64,000 nucleotides of DNA, from positions 1,426,001 through 1,490,000 of the forward strand of contig NZ_WUAG01000001.1 of the NCBI RefSeq assembly GCF_009828855.1, written 5' to 3'. The DNA is from Psychromonas sp. L1A2 (GTDB lineage: Bacteria > Pseudomonadota > Gammaproteobacteria > Enterobacterales > Psychromonadaceae). Positions 46,651 through 56,408 of this stretch are shown here, piece after piece (position 1 is the stretch's first letter; each line of letters starts with the position of its first letter). The translations under genes and the position numbers were made by a program. The notes under the pieces were generated by a model that worked only from the letters and a program-made list of their open reading frames with translations, searched no databases and had not been told where the DNA came from.

Positions 46651-48345
46651 GTGGAAGTTACTTTATTATTGTTACAGCAGCTTAGTGTGTATTTGGTGAT
46701 CACTTACTTATTGAGTAAAACACCGCTGTTTATGCCGCTTATTTTTATCTCCGGACGTAACTCTCACCGTATCGCTTGTTATCTATTGTTTAGTTCTTTT
46801 TGTATTTTAGGCACTTATTTCAGTCTCTCCATTGAAAATGCATTAGCCAATACTCGTGCTATTGGTGCGGTCATGGGCGGCTTACTGGGTGGTCCTTTAG
46901 TTGGGCTCGCGGTTGGTTTAACCGGTGGAATACATCGTTATTCGATGGGCGGATTTACCGATGTCGCTTGTATGATTTCAACGACCACAGAAGGCTTGAT
47001 TGGTGGTTTACTTCATCTTTATTATCTCCGTAAAGGTCGAATCGAACAGATCTTTAGACCGATGATCGCCTTAGGTATTACGTTGTTTGCTGAAATAGTA
47101 CAAATGCTGATCATACTCGCCGTCGCAGAACCTTTTGATCAAGCGTGGTTATTAGTTCAATCCATTGCATTACCGATGATCATTGCTAACTCTCTTGGTG
47201 CGGCTTTATTCATGAGTATTATTCAAGATAAAAAAGCCATTTTTGAAAAAAACTATAATGCCTTTTCTACTACGGCTTTGCGTATTGCACAGCGTGCCGT
47301 CGGTGTATTCAAGCATGGTTTTAATGCTAAAAGTTGTCAAAAAATTGCTGATATTATTTATCAAGAAACTGCGGTTGGTGCAGTCTCAATTACGGATAAA
47401 GAGAAGATATTAGCTTTTGTTGGGGTCGGTCAAGATCATCATTTATGCGGTACTGTGATTTCATCTGCTTATACTTTACAAGCCATTGAACAGGGCGAAA
47501 TAATGTATGTTGATGGGTATTCAACAAGTTATCAATGTTCATTAAATGACGGTTGTAAACTAGGTTCTGTGCTGGTTATCCCTTTACTAGAAGCGGATGG
47601 GCGTGTCTTTGGAACGGTTAAATTGTATGAGCCAAAGCAAAAACTGTTTTCTACACTGAATCGTAGTTTAGGCGAAGGTTTAGCTAAACTGATTTCTAAT
47701 CAAATTCTATTAGGGCGTTATATACAGCAGAAAAATCTGATTAATCAATCTGAAATTCGTTTATTACAAGCACAAGTGAATCCACACTTTTTATTTAATA
47801 CGTTAAACACGATCAGTGCGGTAACGCGTAAAGATCCAAAAAAAGCACGTGAATTGATTCAGCATTTATCGCATTTTTTCAGAAGTAATCTAAAACAAAA
47901 TATTGAACAGGTAACAGTCAAAGAAGAGCTGGAACATGTCCATTCTTACCTTGAGATAGAGTTGGCTCGTTTTGCCGATCGTTTAACGGTAAAAGAAGAG
48001 ATCGACGAACGTTTGTTATCGCTTAAAATTCCAACCTTTACACTACAACCGCTGATTGAGAATGCTATAAAGCATGGTACTTCTACATTAATTGGTAAAG
48101 GTAAGTTAACGATTAAAGGTTACTTTTTAGAGCAAGGTAAAGAAACTTTAGTGGTATTAGAGGTGATTGATAATGCAGGTAATTACCGTGAACCGAGTAG
48201 CAGTACTGGGTTAGGTTTGCAAATTGTTGATAAACGCATAAAGAACCAATATGGGCAGCAATATGGTTTAGTGATGACCTGTGAAACCAATCACTATTGT
48301 AAAGCGACCATCACTTTACCTTTACACAGTAGACAGGAAGCATGA
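46651..48345 (+). CDS. btsS: LytS-type sensor histidine kinase, BtsS (pyruvate sensor)
   Basis: Membrane histidine kinase; the E. coli counterpart BtsS (YehU) is a high-affinity pyruvate sensor. Multiple N-terminal helices form a 5TM-5TMR_LYT domain (LLLLQQLSVYLVITYLLSKTPLF, GAVMGGLLGGPLVGLAVGLTGG). A GAF-like region is in the middle (about 220-360), then the LytS kinase core QVNPHFLFNTLN with the phospho-acceptor His, N-box LIENAIKHG and G-box GLGLQIVDKRI. I start it at GTG 46651 because AGGAG precedes it at five bases and the first residues then align with E. coli BtsS; this gives 564 residues, close to E. coli (561). It overlaps btsR. Confidence 0.9.
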   Translation: MEVTLLLLQQLSVYLVITYLLSKTPLFMPLIFISGRNSHRIACYLLFSSFCILGTYFSLSIENALANTRAIGAVMGGLLGGPLVGLAVGLTGGIHRYSMGGFTDVACMISTTTEGLIGGLLHLYYLRKGRIEQIFRPMIALGITLFAEIVQMLIILAVAEPFDQAWLLVQSIALPMIIANSLGAALFMSIIQDKKAIFEKNYNAFSTTALRIAQRAVGVFKHGFNAKSCQKIADIIYQETAVGAVSITDKEKILAFVGVGQDHHLCGTVISSAYTLQAIEQGEIMYVDGYSTSYQCSLNDGCKLGSVLVIPLLEADGRVFGTVKLYEPKQKLFSTLNRSLGEGLAKLISNQILLGRYIQQKNLINQSEIRLLQAQVNPHFLFNTLNTISAVTRKDPKKARELIQHLSHFFRSNLKQNIEQVTVKEELEHVHSYLEIELARFADRLTVKEEIDERLLSLKIPTFTLQPLIENAIKHGTSTLIGKGKLTIKGYFLEQGKETLVVLEVIDNAGNYREPSSSTGLGLQIVDKRIKNQYGQQYGLVMTCETNHYCKATITLPLHSRQEA

Positions 48346-49070
48346 TGTTAAAAGCAATTGTTATTGATGATGAGTTATATGCGCGTGAAGAGCTTAATGA
48401 GCTATTAGTTGAAAGCCAACAAGTTGAAGTGATTGCGCAATGTAGCAATGCAATTGAGGGTTTAAAAGCGATTAACAGTTTAAAGCCCGATGTTATTTTT
48501 CTAGATATTCATATGCCGCAAATTACAGGGCTAGAACTGCTGAGTATGTTAGATCCTGTGAGTATGCCTAAAGTGGTTTTTGTAACAGCTTATGATGAAT
48601 ATGCTATCAAAGCCTTTGAAGATAATGCCTTTGATTATTTATTAAAGCCAGTTGAAAGCTCTCGTTTACATAAAACCTTACAACGCATTAAGTTGATTAA
48701 TGAACAGAAGTTGGAGCAACCTAATTATTCACCCATCATTAGTCAGAAATTAGAGTTAATCCCGTGTTCTGGGTTTAATCGTATTTTGTTATTAGAGCCG
48801 AATAACATCGAAATTGCGATGTCTGAACAAACAGGTGTGCATCTATTAACTGATAGTGACAAGTTTACGGCAAGCTTATCACTTAAAGTATTAGAGGAAA
48901 AAACTGACCTAATACGTTGTCATCGTCAGTATTTAATTAATCCAACGTGCATTAGAGAAATTAAACTCTTAGATAATGGCTCTGCAGAAATAGTGACTAA
49001 GTCAAACCATCATGCTCCCGTTAGTCGACGATACCTGAAAGTGATTAAAGATCGTTTTGGCTTGTTGTAA
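48345..49070 (+). CDS. btsR: LytTR response regulator BtsR
   Basis: Receiver domain (about 1-120) with phospho-acceptor Asp54 (VIFLDIHMPQITGLELL) and a C-terminal LytTR DNA-binding domain (about 135-240, LIRCHRQYLINPTCIREIKL). At 241 residues it matches E. coli BtsR (239). ATG 48345 has AGGA at a better distance than the adjacent ATG 48342; both overlap the btsS stop. The expected target is the transporter gene 280 bases downstream, whose upstream region carries the BtsR-type motif several times. Confidence 0.92.
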   Translation: MLKAIVIDDELYAREELNELLVESQQVEVIAQCSNAIEGLKAINSLKPDVIFLDIHMPQITGLELLSMLDPVSMPKVVFVTAYDEYAIKAFEDNAFDYLLKPVESSRLHKTLQRIKLINEQKLEQPNYSPIISQKLELIPCSGFNRILLLEPNNIEIAMSEQTGVHLLTDSDKFTASLSLKVLEEKTDLIRCHRQYLINPTCIREIKLLDNGSAEIVTKSNHHAPVSRRYLKVIKDRFGLL

Positions 49071-49158
49071 AGCGACCAATATTGAAAATATTTTGAAAGG
49101 ACTTTGATCATTAATGTTGTTAATTCAGCTTGTTCAGTCGTCACAAAAGTCGTCTAAA

Positions 49159-49273
49159 ACCGCTCAAAATCTATATAGAAAAGGCTGTTTTAAAAAAGTT
49201 ATGGCGATATTAAAAAACTGTTAAAACCACTTAACAAATATACCGACCGTTTAAATGCGTATTTGACCACTCA
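49159..49273 (+). promoter_or_regulatory. Cluster of BtsR-type motifs upstream of the CstA gene
   Basis: The E. coli BtsR (YehT) motif is ACC[G/A]CT[C/T]A in direct repeat. Exact matches occur here at 49159-49166 (ACCGCTCA), 49226-49233 (ACCACTTA) and 49266-49273 (ACCACTCA), with a 7-of-8 match at 49246-49253 (ACCGTTTA). The last three are spaced exactly 20 bases start to start, two DNA turns, close to the 21 bases reported in E. coli. Confidence 0.75.
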
Positions 49274-49350
49274 CGTAATCATTCACTGCTATTTTGAGTT
49301 GAAGGATTATAGTGCCACCATCAAATTCACTCATTTAAAAGGACTTGGCC

Positions 49351-50847
49351 ATGCTTTGGTTTCTATTCTGTTTAGCGTTGTTACTCGGTGGTTATTATAT
49401 TTACGGCACATTTGTTGAGAAAGTATTTGGCATTAAGAAACAACGCCAAACGCCTGCCTACGAAAAAGAAGATGGCGTAGATTACGTTGCCATGTCGACG
49501 CCTAAAGTTTACCTAGTACAGCTACTGAATATTGCCGGTGTTGGTCCTATCTTTGGCCCTATCATGGGCGCGCTTTACGGTCCCGCTGCTATGTTATGGA
49601 TTGTATTCGGTTGTATCTTTGCTGGTGGTGTTCACGATTACTTCTCTGGCATGTTATCAGTACGTAACGGCGGGGCGTCTGTTCCTTCTATTACGGGTAA
49701 ATACCTTGGTAATAACGCGAAACATTTCATGAATATCTTCGCGTTAGTTTTATTACTGTTAGTTGGTGTGGTATTTGTATCAGCTCCAGCGGGTATGATT
49801 ACGAACTTAGTTAACGAACAAACAGATATGAATGTGTCGTTAATGTCGATGGTTGCTATTATCTTCGCTTATTATGTTGTCGCAACGATCGTGCCGGTTG
49901 ATAAAATCATTGGTCGTTTCTACCCATTCTTTGGTGCGTTGTTAATCTTTATGTCTGTCGGTTTAATCACTGCAGTGGTTGTCTCTAGTGAGCATACGTT
50001 ATTAGGTGATTACGAGTTAAGCCAAATGTTCGTTAATATGAATCCAAATGATCTTCCATTATGGCCTGCACTGTTCATCACGATTGCTTGTGGTGCTATC
50101 TCTGGTTTCCATGCAACACAATCGCCTTTAATGGCGCGTTGTATTGAAAATGAAGAAAACGGTCGCTTTGTATTTTACGGTGCAATGATTGGTGAAGGTG
50201 CTATCGCCCTTATCTGGTGTGCATTAGCGTTATCATTCTTTGGTTCGGTTGAAGCATTGTCTGACGTAGTTGCAACGGGCGGTCCTGGTGCCGTGGTATA
50301 CGAAGCATCATTTGGTTTATTAGGTGTGTTCGGTGGTATTCTTGCTTTCTTAGGTGTGGTTATTTTACCTATCACTTCTGGCGATACTGCGTTCCGTTCA
50401 AGTCGTTTGATTCTTGCTGAATACTTCAATATGAATCAAAAAACAATGCGTAACCGTTTATTGATGGCACTACCATTATTCATTCTAGGTGGCATCTTAA
50501 CGCAAGTTGATTTCGGTATTATCTGGCGCTACTTTGGGTTTGCAAATCAAACAACTGCGGTAATGATGTTATGGACAGCAACGGCTTACTTAGCTCGCCA
50601 TAATAAATTCCATTGGATTGCGACTGTGCCAGCGATGTTTATGACGGCTGTTGTTATTACGTTCATTTTAAACAATTCATCATTAGGTTTTGGCCTAGCG
50701 ATGCAAACGTCAACAATTATCGGTATTTTAGCAACCGTTGTTATTACTGTTTATGTATTAACTAAATCTAAACGTGATTTATTTGTAAATGAAGATGGTA
50801 ACGCCATTGATGACGATGGTGTTGAAGTTGTAGCACAAGAGAGTTAA
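49351..50847 (+). CDS. CstA-family transporter (probable pyruvate or peptide uptake)
   Basis: Polytopic inner-membrane transporter of the CstA family (PF02554) with about 12-14 helices. It shows LLNIAGVGPIFGPIMGALYG, GCIFAGGVHDYFSGMLSVRN and GFHATQSPLMARCIENEENG, all typical. At 498 residues it is the short form; E. coli CstA (701) and BtsT (716) carry an additional C-terminal helical domain. BtsT is a pyruvate/proton symporter under BtsSR control, so the adjacent btsSR genes and BtsR motifs make pyruvate the likeliest substrate (inference). ATG 49351 follows AAAAGGA at seven bases; an upstream TTG at 49345 is less likely. A terminator follows. Confidence 0.88.
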   Translation: MLWFLFCLALLLGGYYIYGTFVEKVFGIKKQRQTPAYEKEDGVDYVAMSTPKVYLVQLLNIAGVGPIFGPIMGALYGPAAMLWIVFGCIFAGGVHDYFSGMLSVRNGGASVPSITGKYLGNNAKHFMNIFALVLLLLVGVVFVSAPAGMITNLVNEQTDMNVSLMSMVAIIFAYYVVATIVPVDKIIGRFYPFFGALLIFMSVGLITAVVVSSEHTLLGDYELSQMFVNMNPNDLPLWPALFITIACGAISGFHATQSPLMARCIENEENGRFVFYGAMIGEGAIALIWCALALSFFGSVEALSDVVATGGPGAVVYEASFGLLGVFGGILAFLGVVILPITSGDTAFRSSRLILAEYFNMNQKTMRNRLLMALPLFILGGILTQVDFGIIWRYFGFANQTTAVMMLWTATAYLARHNKFHWIATVPAMFMTAVVITFILNNSSLGFGLAMQTSTIIGILATVVITVYVLTKSKRDLFVNEDGNAIDDDGVEVVAQES

Positions 50848-50869
50848 ATAACTGTCTTGCTTATGTGCT

Positions 50870-50896
50870 AAGCCTGTCTTTTAGACGGGCTTTTTT
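50870..50896 (+). terminator. Terminator after the CstA gene
   Basis: AAGCCTGTCT pairs with AGACGGGCTT around a TTTT loop and is followed by a T-run. Confidence 0.85.
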
Positions 50897-50907
50897 GTAT
50901 CTGAAAA

Positions 50908-52245
50908 TTGTGGTCGACTGTGTTTTTAAAATCAAAAGCTGATTAACCACGAAAGCACGAAGAGCAGAGAAGGTTAGATCAAAAGAATTGGAAGTAATGA
51001 AAATGTATTTTTTGCTACTAATTTTACCCTTGGTTTTTCTTCGTGTTCTCTGTGTAGCGTAGCGCTTCGTGGTCGGCTTTGCTTTAAAGTCAAAAGCGTA
51101 TTAACCACGAAGGGTCGAGAAGGTAAGGTCAAAAGCATAAATTCACTTTTAAAGGTTTTCTTCGTGTCCTTCGCGTAGCGCCTCGTGGTTGCTTAAGATC
51201 TTTAAAATCAAAAGCTTATTTACCACGAAGGCACAAGGGTAGAGAAGGTTAGGTCAAAAGCGTTATTTAATAAGAGTATTCGTTTGTTTTGGTTTTTCTT
51301 CGTGTTCTCTGTGTAGCGTAGCGCTTCGTGGCCGACTGTGTTTTAAAGTCAAAAGCGTATTAACCACGAAGGCACGAAGGGTGGAGAAGTTAAGGTCAAA
51401 AGCATAAATTCACTTTTAAAGGTTTTCTTCGTGTCCTTCGTGTAGCGAAGCGCTTCGTGGTTGATTAATTTATTTAAAATCAAAAGCTGATTAACCACGA
51501 AGGCACGAAGGGTGGAGAAGGTTAGGTCAAAAGCAGATATTCATTTTAAAGGCTTTCTTCGTGTCCTTCGTGAAGCGCCGCGCTTCGTGGTTATTTATGT
51601 TTTTAAAATCAAAACCCGATTAACCACGAAGGCACGAAGGATAAAGAAGGTTAGATCAAAAGCTTTATTTAATAAGAATATTTGTTTATTTGGTTTTTCT
51701 TCGTGTCCTTCGTGTAGCGCAGCGCTTCGTGGTTGATTAAGTTCTTTAATACCAAAAGCGGTTTAACCATGAAGGCACGAAGGGCAGAGAGGGTTAGGTC
51801 AAAAGCAAAAAGCATTAAAACTAAACAACCTTATTAGTTGGGCTTGATTTTCTTCGTGTCCTTTGTGTAGCGCAGCGCTTCGTGGTTATTTATGTTTTTA
51901 AAATCAAAAGCTGATTAACCACGAAGGCACGAAGGATAAAGAAGGTTAGATCAAAAGCGTTATTTAATAAGAGTATTCGTTTGTTTTGGTTTTTCTTCAT
52001 GTCCTTCGTGTAGCGCTTCGTGGTCGACTGTGTTTTTAAAGTCAAAAGCTGATTAACCACGAAGGCACGAAGGATAAAGAAAGTTAGATCAAAAGCTTTA
52101 TTTAATAAGAGTATTCGTTTGTTTTGGTTTTTCTTCATGTCCTTCGTGTAGCGCTTCGTGGTTGATTAAGTTCTTTAAAACCAAAAGCAGTTTAACCACG
52201 ACTACACGAAGGATAGAGAAGGTAAAGCCAAAAAAAGACATTCAT
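50908..52245. repeat. Array 4 of the CCACGAAG inverted-arm repeats (largest)
   Basis: About ten units between the convergent CstA and DUF3622 genes. Forward arms are near 50944, 51099, 51219, 51360, 51493, 51622, 51764, 51916, 52052 and 52190; each is followed after 80-100 bases by an inverted arm. Cores recur in almost the same form: the TTATTTAATAAGAGTATTCG core appears near 51260, 51961 and 52100, with a variant near 51665. Some inverted arms carry TAGCGCAGCGCTTCGTGG, others TAGCGTAGCGCTTCGTGG, and some lack the palindrome (TAGCGCTTCGTGG). Both outer edges abut terminators. Confidence 0.92.
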
Positions 52246-52298
52246 TGTTAAACATTTTTTCATGTAGAACTGTGTTGATTACTTAAATTTTTTCCAAC

Positions 52299-52336
52299 AA
52301 AAAAGGCTAACCCATTTTCACAGGTTAGCCTTTTTT
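52299..52336. terminator. Strong terminator of the DUF3622 gene
   Basis: AAAAAAGGCTAACC and GGTTAGCCTTTTTT form a 14-base stem with a ten-base loop; T-runs on both strands make it bidirectional. It ends the minus-strand DUF3622 gene. Confidence 0.93.
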
Positions 52337-52376
52337 ATATTGCCGTTTCTATTAACAGAAACGACAGGAATCAGTA

Positions 52377-52742
52377 TTACTCTTCGTCGTAATCGAAGTC
52401 ATCATCTTCATCACTTTCTGCTGCAGCTAACGCTAGTGCGCGAGATTCAGCTCTTTTAGCTAAGAATGCTGCATTTGAAGCTTCTTTTGTTGCTGCTGCT
52501 TTTTCAGCTAACGCATTACGTTCAGTACGACGTTCTGATTTACGTGCGTTTGCTTGTTTTTGTTTCTCTAAAAAGCCTGCTAATTCAGCTGTAGCCCATT
52601 CAATGGCTAACGCTTCAGTGACAAAACCATCTTGTTTTTTTGAAACACTGCTTCTACGAGCACTAACACGACGGGTGATTTCTGCACTCCAGGTATTAGC
52701 GTCCTGTTTGATTTGGTAATCGAACTTTTTTTGTTGAGTCAT
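52377..52742 (-). CDS. DUF3622 family protein
   Basis: A 121-residue cytosolic protein of unknown function found in vibrios, Shewanella and relatives. It opens FDYQIKQDANTWSAEITRRV and then SARRSSVSKKQDGFVTEALA, a motif set I associate with DUF3622. A Lys/Arg/Ala-rich helical region follows, and the tail is strongly acidic (ESDEDDDFDYDEE). Single gene with its own terminator; the VF530-like gene lies 75 bases upstream on the same strand. Confidence 0.7.
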   Translation of the reverse strand: MTQQKKFDYQIKQDANTWSAEITRRVSARRSSVSKKQDGFVTEALAIEWATAELAGFLEKQKQANARKSERRTERNALAEKAAATKEASNAAFLAKRAESRALALAAAESDEDDDFDYDEE

Positions 52743-52817
52743 GAGCTATTCCTAGTTTAGACGTTGTTTATTTTAGGCGCGCGATAATAACACAGATTAA
52801 CTGGTTTATTGATAGCT

Positions 52818-53174
52818 TTATTTGTTGTTCATTTTAGCCCATTGAAATCCGTCATTACTTTTAATAACAGAGGGTTTTTTAGGCTTTTTTTCAATCGGTG
52901 CGTTTTGCGTATTATCCTGAGCTGCTAATATGCTACGTATTAGCTTTGTTGTTTCTGGATGTTTACTGCAAAAAGTCTTTAAATATAAAATCTCAACGCG
53001 GCTTCTCGCCCAAGGTGTTTGACGTAAAAATTTCAAACACGATTTTTGAGTTGGATTGTTTAAAAAGCATTTAATACCTAACTTGTCACCCATCTCTTTC
53101 CATGAATGTTTAGTTTGCAGGTCAGTCAGTATTTGTGCCAGTTTGATGCCGTATAAAGGGTCATTTGTTTGCAT
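52818..53174 (-). CDS. VF530-family (DUF2132) DNA-binding protein
   Basis: The first 75 residues match the VF530 family: DPLYGIKLAQILTDLQTKHS, then LGIKCFLNNPTQKSCLKFLR and QTPWARSRVEILYL. VF530 of Vibrio fischeri has a solved helical fold with double-strand DNA-binding character, but its biological role is unknown. A Lys-rich C-terminal extension (about 90-118, KKPKKPSVIKSND) may add to nucleic-acid binding. 118 residues. Confidence 0.82.
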   Translation of the reverse strand: MQTNDPLYGIKLAQILTDLQTKHSWKEMGDKLGIKCFLNNPTQKSCLKFLRQTPWARSRVEILYLKTFCSKHPETTKLIRSILAAQDNTQNAPIEKKPKKPSVIKSNDGFQWAKMNNK

Positions 53175-53396
53175 GTTTATGTGTCTTATTTAGATCGTGT
53201 TAGTTCGTGTCGTTATTAATGCGGTTACTATTACATTATTTACAGTGCAAGCTTACAGCAACTTAAAATTAATGTTTACTTAAATGAAAGTATCAAGGCA
53301 TTTTCAGTGTTTTAATACGCTATTTTAAACTGAATGTGTTCACTTATGGTGATTGAAAACATATCATGTGCTTGAAACTGATACATAGAGGTAGTG

Positions 53397-53729
53397 ATGG
53401 CTTATATTCCAAGTAATTATAAAAGTTTAGAACACGATTATCGTGATAAAGCATTAAAGTTATTTCCCTGGGTTTGTGGGAAATGTACTCGTGAGTTTGT
53501 TTACTCAAACCTTAAAGAGCTAACGGTACATCATATGGATCACGACCATAGTAATAACCCTTCTGATGGCAGTAATTGGGAGTTGTTATGTATTTATTGT
53601 CATGACCACGAACATGATAAATATACGCAAGCTGACTTGTACGGTAGCCATGTTGAAGCGGGAGATGAGAACGTAGCGACGGCGACTTATAATCCATTTG
53701 CTGATCTACTCTCTAAAATGAAAAAGTAG
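53397..53729 (+). CDS. yajD: YajD-family HNH nuclease-like protein
   Basis: A 110-residue HNH-fold protein. Zinc-ligand pairs CGKC (27-30) and CIYC (65-68) flank the HNH core LTVHHMDHDHSNNPSDGSNW (43-61), with a final HDHEH. E. coli YajD has the same plan; its in vivo role is unknown. ATG 53397 is preferred over the adjacent GTG 53394; GAGG lies just upstream. It stands alone. Confidence 0.85.
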   Translation: MAYIPSNYKSLEHDYRDKALKLFPWVCGKCTREFVYSNLKELTVHHMDHDHSNNPSDGSNWELLCIYCHDHEHDKYTQADLYGSHVEAGDENVATATYNPFADLLSKMKK

Positions 53730-54147
53730 TCACCTCCATTAGAGAAATAAAGTTAACTTCACTTCATTTGTAACTTAACTTATAAACAGTGCAATATTGA
53801 TGTCTATTAATATTGCATGATTATTTCACTTCAATATTACTTCACTCATGACTCTTAAATTTTCAATCAAATTATTCCTTATTTATTATGTGTCATACAA
53901 AATCGTTCAAGATCCTTCTTATAATCTGTCTATTTTTATTTTGCTTAAATTTCAAACAAATTTTAAATTTTTAATTAACATTAATATTATTAATGAGTTA
54001 GAAAATATTAAATCTTAAATTTTTTAGATAATAGAAGCGTTAAATTATTTACTTTTTTTGTCGCAGTGCTAGGTTAGTCAACTAGTCTGACTCTCTAGAA
54101 TGGGAATCTAATTACCCATTAGGTTATTTAATTTAAGGAAAGGTTTT
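53730..54147 (+). other. AT-rich upstream region of the amino acid symporter
   Basis: About 420 bases. Near its end are two small hairpins, AGTCA/TGACT (54075-54093 region) and AATGGG/CCCATT (54099-54104 with 54115-54120), just before the ribosome site. Neither has a U-tract. They may shape the leader of the symporter mRNA. No known riboswitch fold is recognisable. Confidence 0.4.
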
Positions 54148-55641
54148 ATGCAGGAAGTAATTGATTTTTTGAACAGTATTATATGGAGTCCAGCACTCAT
54201 TTATTTGTGCTTAGCTGCCGGGTTATTCTATTCAATTCAAACTAAATTTGTACAGGTACGTCTGTTTAAAGAAATGTACACATTGTTGTTATCGGGTAAA
54301 AATTCAAAGCACGGTATTTCATCGTTTCAAGCTTTATCTGTTTCATTATCTGGCCGTGTAGGAACCGGTAATATAGCGGGGGTTGCTGCTGCGATCGGTT
54401 TTGGTGGTCCTGGAGCTGTATTTTGGATGTGGATGGTTGCCTTTTTAGGTGCTGCCACTGCTTACATTGAATCAACGTTAGCGCAAATTTATAAAGAAGT
54501 CGATCAAGGCCAATATCGTGGTGGTCCAGCTTACTATCTTGAGAAAGTCACCGGTCAACGTTGGTATGCGGTCACCTTTGCCATCGCAACTATCGGAGCC
54601 TGTGGGTTTCTATTACCGGGTATTCAATCTAATAGTATTGGTAACGGAGTCGAATTAGCGTTTGGCACTGGGATGTTAATTGAAACAGGCATGGGCATAG
54701 TGAGTGAAGCTAAAATAATGACAGGTCTGCTAATTGTTTTAATGCTGGCTTTCATTATCTTTGGTGGCGTTAAACGTATCGCAAACTTTACGCAAGTGGT
54801 TGTGCCTTTTATGGCCTTTGCTTATGTATTGGTTGTTTTTGTTATTATTGCCTTAAATATTACAGAACTACCGTCTGTATTTATGATGATTATTGGTGAT
54901 GCATTTAGCCCAATGGCGGGTATCGGTGCTGCTATTGGTTGGGGGGTTAAACGTGGTGTTTACTCTAATGAAGCAGGTCAAGGTACTGGTCCACACGCTG
55001 CCGCGGCGGCCGAAGTTGAACATCCAGCACAACAAGGGTTAGTTCAAGCATTTTCAGTTTACATTGATACGTTATTAGTTTGTTCTGCAACGGCGTTTGT
55101 CATTTTAATTACCGGAGCTTACAACGTTCATGGGCTAGGGGATTCCTTCTTAGTACAAAACGTGGCAGCTGAAATGGCGGCAAATGGTCCTGCATTTACA
55201 CAACTAGCTGTTGAAAAAGTATTACCGGGTATCGGAAAGCCATTTATTGCAATGGCATTGTTCTTCTTCTCTTTTACGACTATTTTAGCGTATTACTATA
55301 TTGCTGAAACCAACGTCGCTTATTTACGTCGTACCTTAAAATTGCCTGATTTTACGTTCATTTTAAAAGTCGTGCTAATCACTGCTGCTTTTTATGGCAC
55401 AGTTAAAACCGCTAATTTAGCGTGGGGTCTAGGCGATGTTGGTGTTGGTTTAATGGCTTGGTTAAATATTGTTGGCTTATTGATTATTTTTTTCATGGGT
55501 AAACCTGCGATTAAAGCCTTAAAAGATTACGAACTACAACGAAAATCATCTCCAGAAGAGTACAGCTTTGATCCTCTTAAACTAGGTATTAAAGAAGCGA
55601 CTTTCTGGGAGAAAAGATTAGAAAAGAATAAAGCAAAATAA
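54148..55641 (+). CDS. Alanine/glycine:cation symporter (AGCS family)
   Basis: Sodium-coupled uptake of alanine or glycine across the inner membrane. It is polytopic with about 11 helices. Family motifs are LSGRVGTGNIAGVAAAIGFG and GPGAVFWMWMVAFLGAATAY near the N-terminus, and GVKRGVYSNEAGQGTGPHAA in the middle. At 497 residues it has the usual length. AAGGAAAGG precedes ATG 54148. It is a single gene with a strong terminator after it. Confidence 0.93.
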   Translation: MQEVIDFLNSIIWSPALIYLCLAAGLFYSIQTKFVQVRLFKEMYTLLLSGKNSKHGISSFQALSVSLSGRVGTGNIAGVAAAIGFGGPGAVFWMWMVAFLGAATAYIESTLAQIYKEVDQGQYRGGPAYYLEKVTGQRWYAVTFAIATIGACGFLLPGIQSNSIGNGVELAFGTGMLIETGMGIVSEAKIMTGLLIVLMLAFIIFGGVKRIANFTQVVVPFMAFAYVLVVFVIIALNITELPSVFMMIIGDAFSPMAGIGAAIGWGVKRGVYSNEAGQGTGPHAAAAAEVEHPAQQGLVQAFSVYIDTLLVCSATAFVILITGAYNVHGLGDSFLVQNVAAEMAANGPAFTQLAVEKVLPGIGKPFIAMALFFFSFTTILAYYYIAETNVAYLRRTLKLPDFTFILKVVLITAAFYGTVKTANLAWGLGDVGVGLMAWLNIVGLLIIFFMGKPAIKALKDYELQRKSSPEEYSFDPLKLGIKEATFWEKRLEKNKAK

Positions 55642-56091
55642 CCATGTTTAACCGTAATGTTAACTGTAGCAGTAGTTTTACTTTTAATAAGTAAGGCTTT
55701 GCGGTTTAATTTCTTGGTTTAGTAAAAAGCACCATTTAGTTTCGTGACTTAATGGTGCTTTTTTGTTTTATAGAGAAGTTAATAAAGTCTAAATTATTGA
55801 GCATAGATTACTTAGCATAAATCAAAAACAGCTTATACCAATCTGGATAAGTAAATGGTCTATTTAGGCGTTAGGGAAAATGGATGATAGCAAGGAGTTG
55901 ATTGCAGTAACTAGTTATTCTCATTACAAAATCAACAACGAAGCTAGGATTCATTTTAACAAGCATAAATGACTAGATAATTACTTAGATTGGTATTATT
56001 GATTAGGTGAACGACAACCGTTGAATATTAAAACGCAGAGCATTAAACTGAGTCTAAGCTACTTACATTATCAGAATAGGGTAAAAAAATT
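55642..56091. other. Gap between the symporter and the DUF1244 gene
   Basis: About 450 bases. Apart from the terminator at 55724-55765 nothing can be identified; no open frame of quality and no repeat arm. Confidence 0.45.
55724..55765 (+). terminator. Terminator after the AGCS symporter
   Basis: AAAAAGCACCATT pairs with AATGGTGCTTTTT across a 14-base loop; the T-run continues. Confidence 0.92.
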
Positions 56092-56388
56092 ATGGATAAC
56101 GCACAACAAGTTGAATTAGAAGCCGCTGCATTTCGCCGTTTATTAAAACATTTGGATAGCCGCAAAGATGTGCAAAATATAGAGTTAATGAATACGTCAG
56201 GATTTTGTCGTAATTGTTTGTCTAAATGGATGTTAGCTGAAGCGGAACAACGTGATATTGACATGACGCATGATCAAGCGCGTGAACATGTTTATGGTAT
56301 GCCATACAGCGAGTGGAAGGCTAATCATCAATTACCAGCAACGCCTGAACAGATGGCTAAGTTTGAACAATTAAACCCTAAGAAATAA
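56092..56388 (+). CDS. DUF1244 family protein
   Basis: A 98-residue conserved protein of unknown function. It contains AAAFRRLLKHLDSRKDVQNI and the invariant-looking GFCRNCLSKWMLAEAEQRDI, then the MTHDQAREHVYGMPYSEWK block typical of DUF1244 (PF06844). The CRNC pair could bind metal. It stands alone; repeat array 5 begins shortly after its stop. Confidence 0.85.
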   Translation: MDNAQQVELEAAAFRRLLKHLDSRKDVQNIELMNTSGFCRNCLSKWMLAEAEQRDIDMTHDQAREHVYGMPYSEWKANHQLPATPEQMAKFEQLNPKK

Positions 56389-56408
56389 TTCATTACCAAA
56401 GATTGGTT

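Noticed and set aside
50908-52245. Possible CRISPR array
   Set aside because: The repeated arms are alternately inverted, unit lengths vary from about 110 to 160 bases, the intervening cores recur instead of being unique, and no cas gene is present.
54060-54147. Riboswitch (for example glycine) in the symporter leader
   Set aside because: Only two short hairpins are present; the conserved core of a glycine riboswitch is not recognisable.
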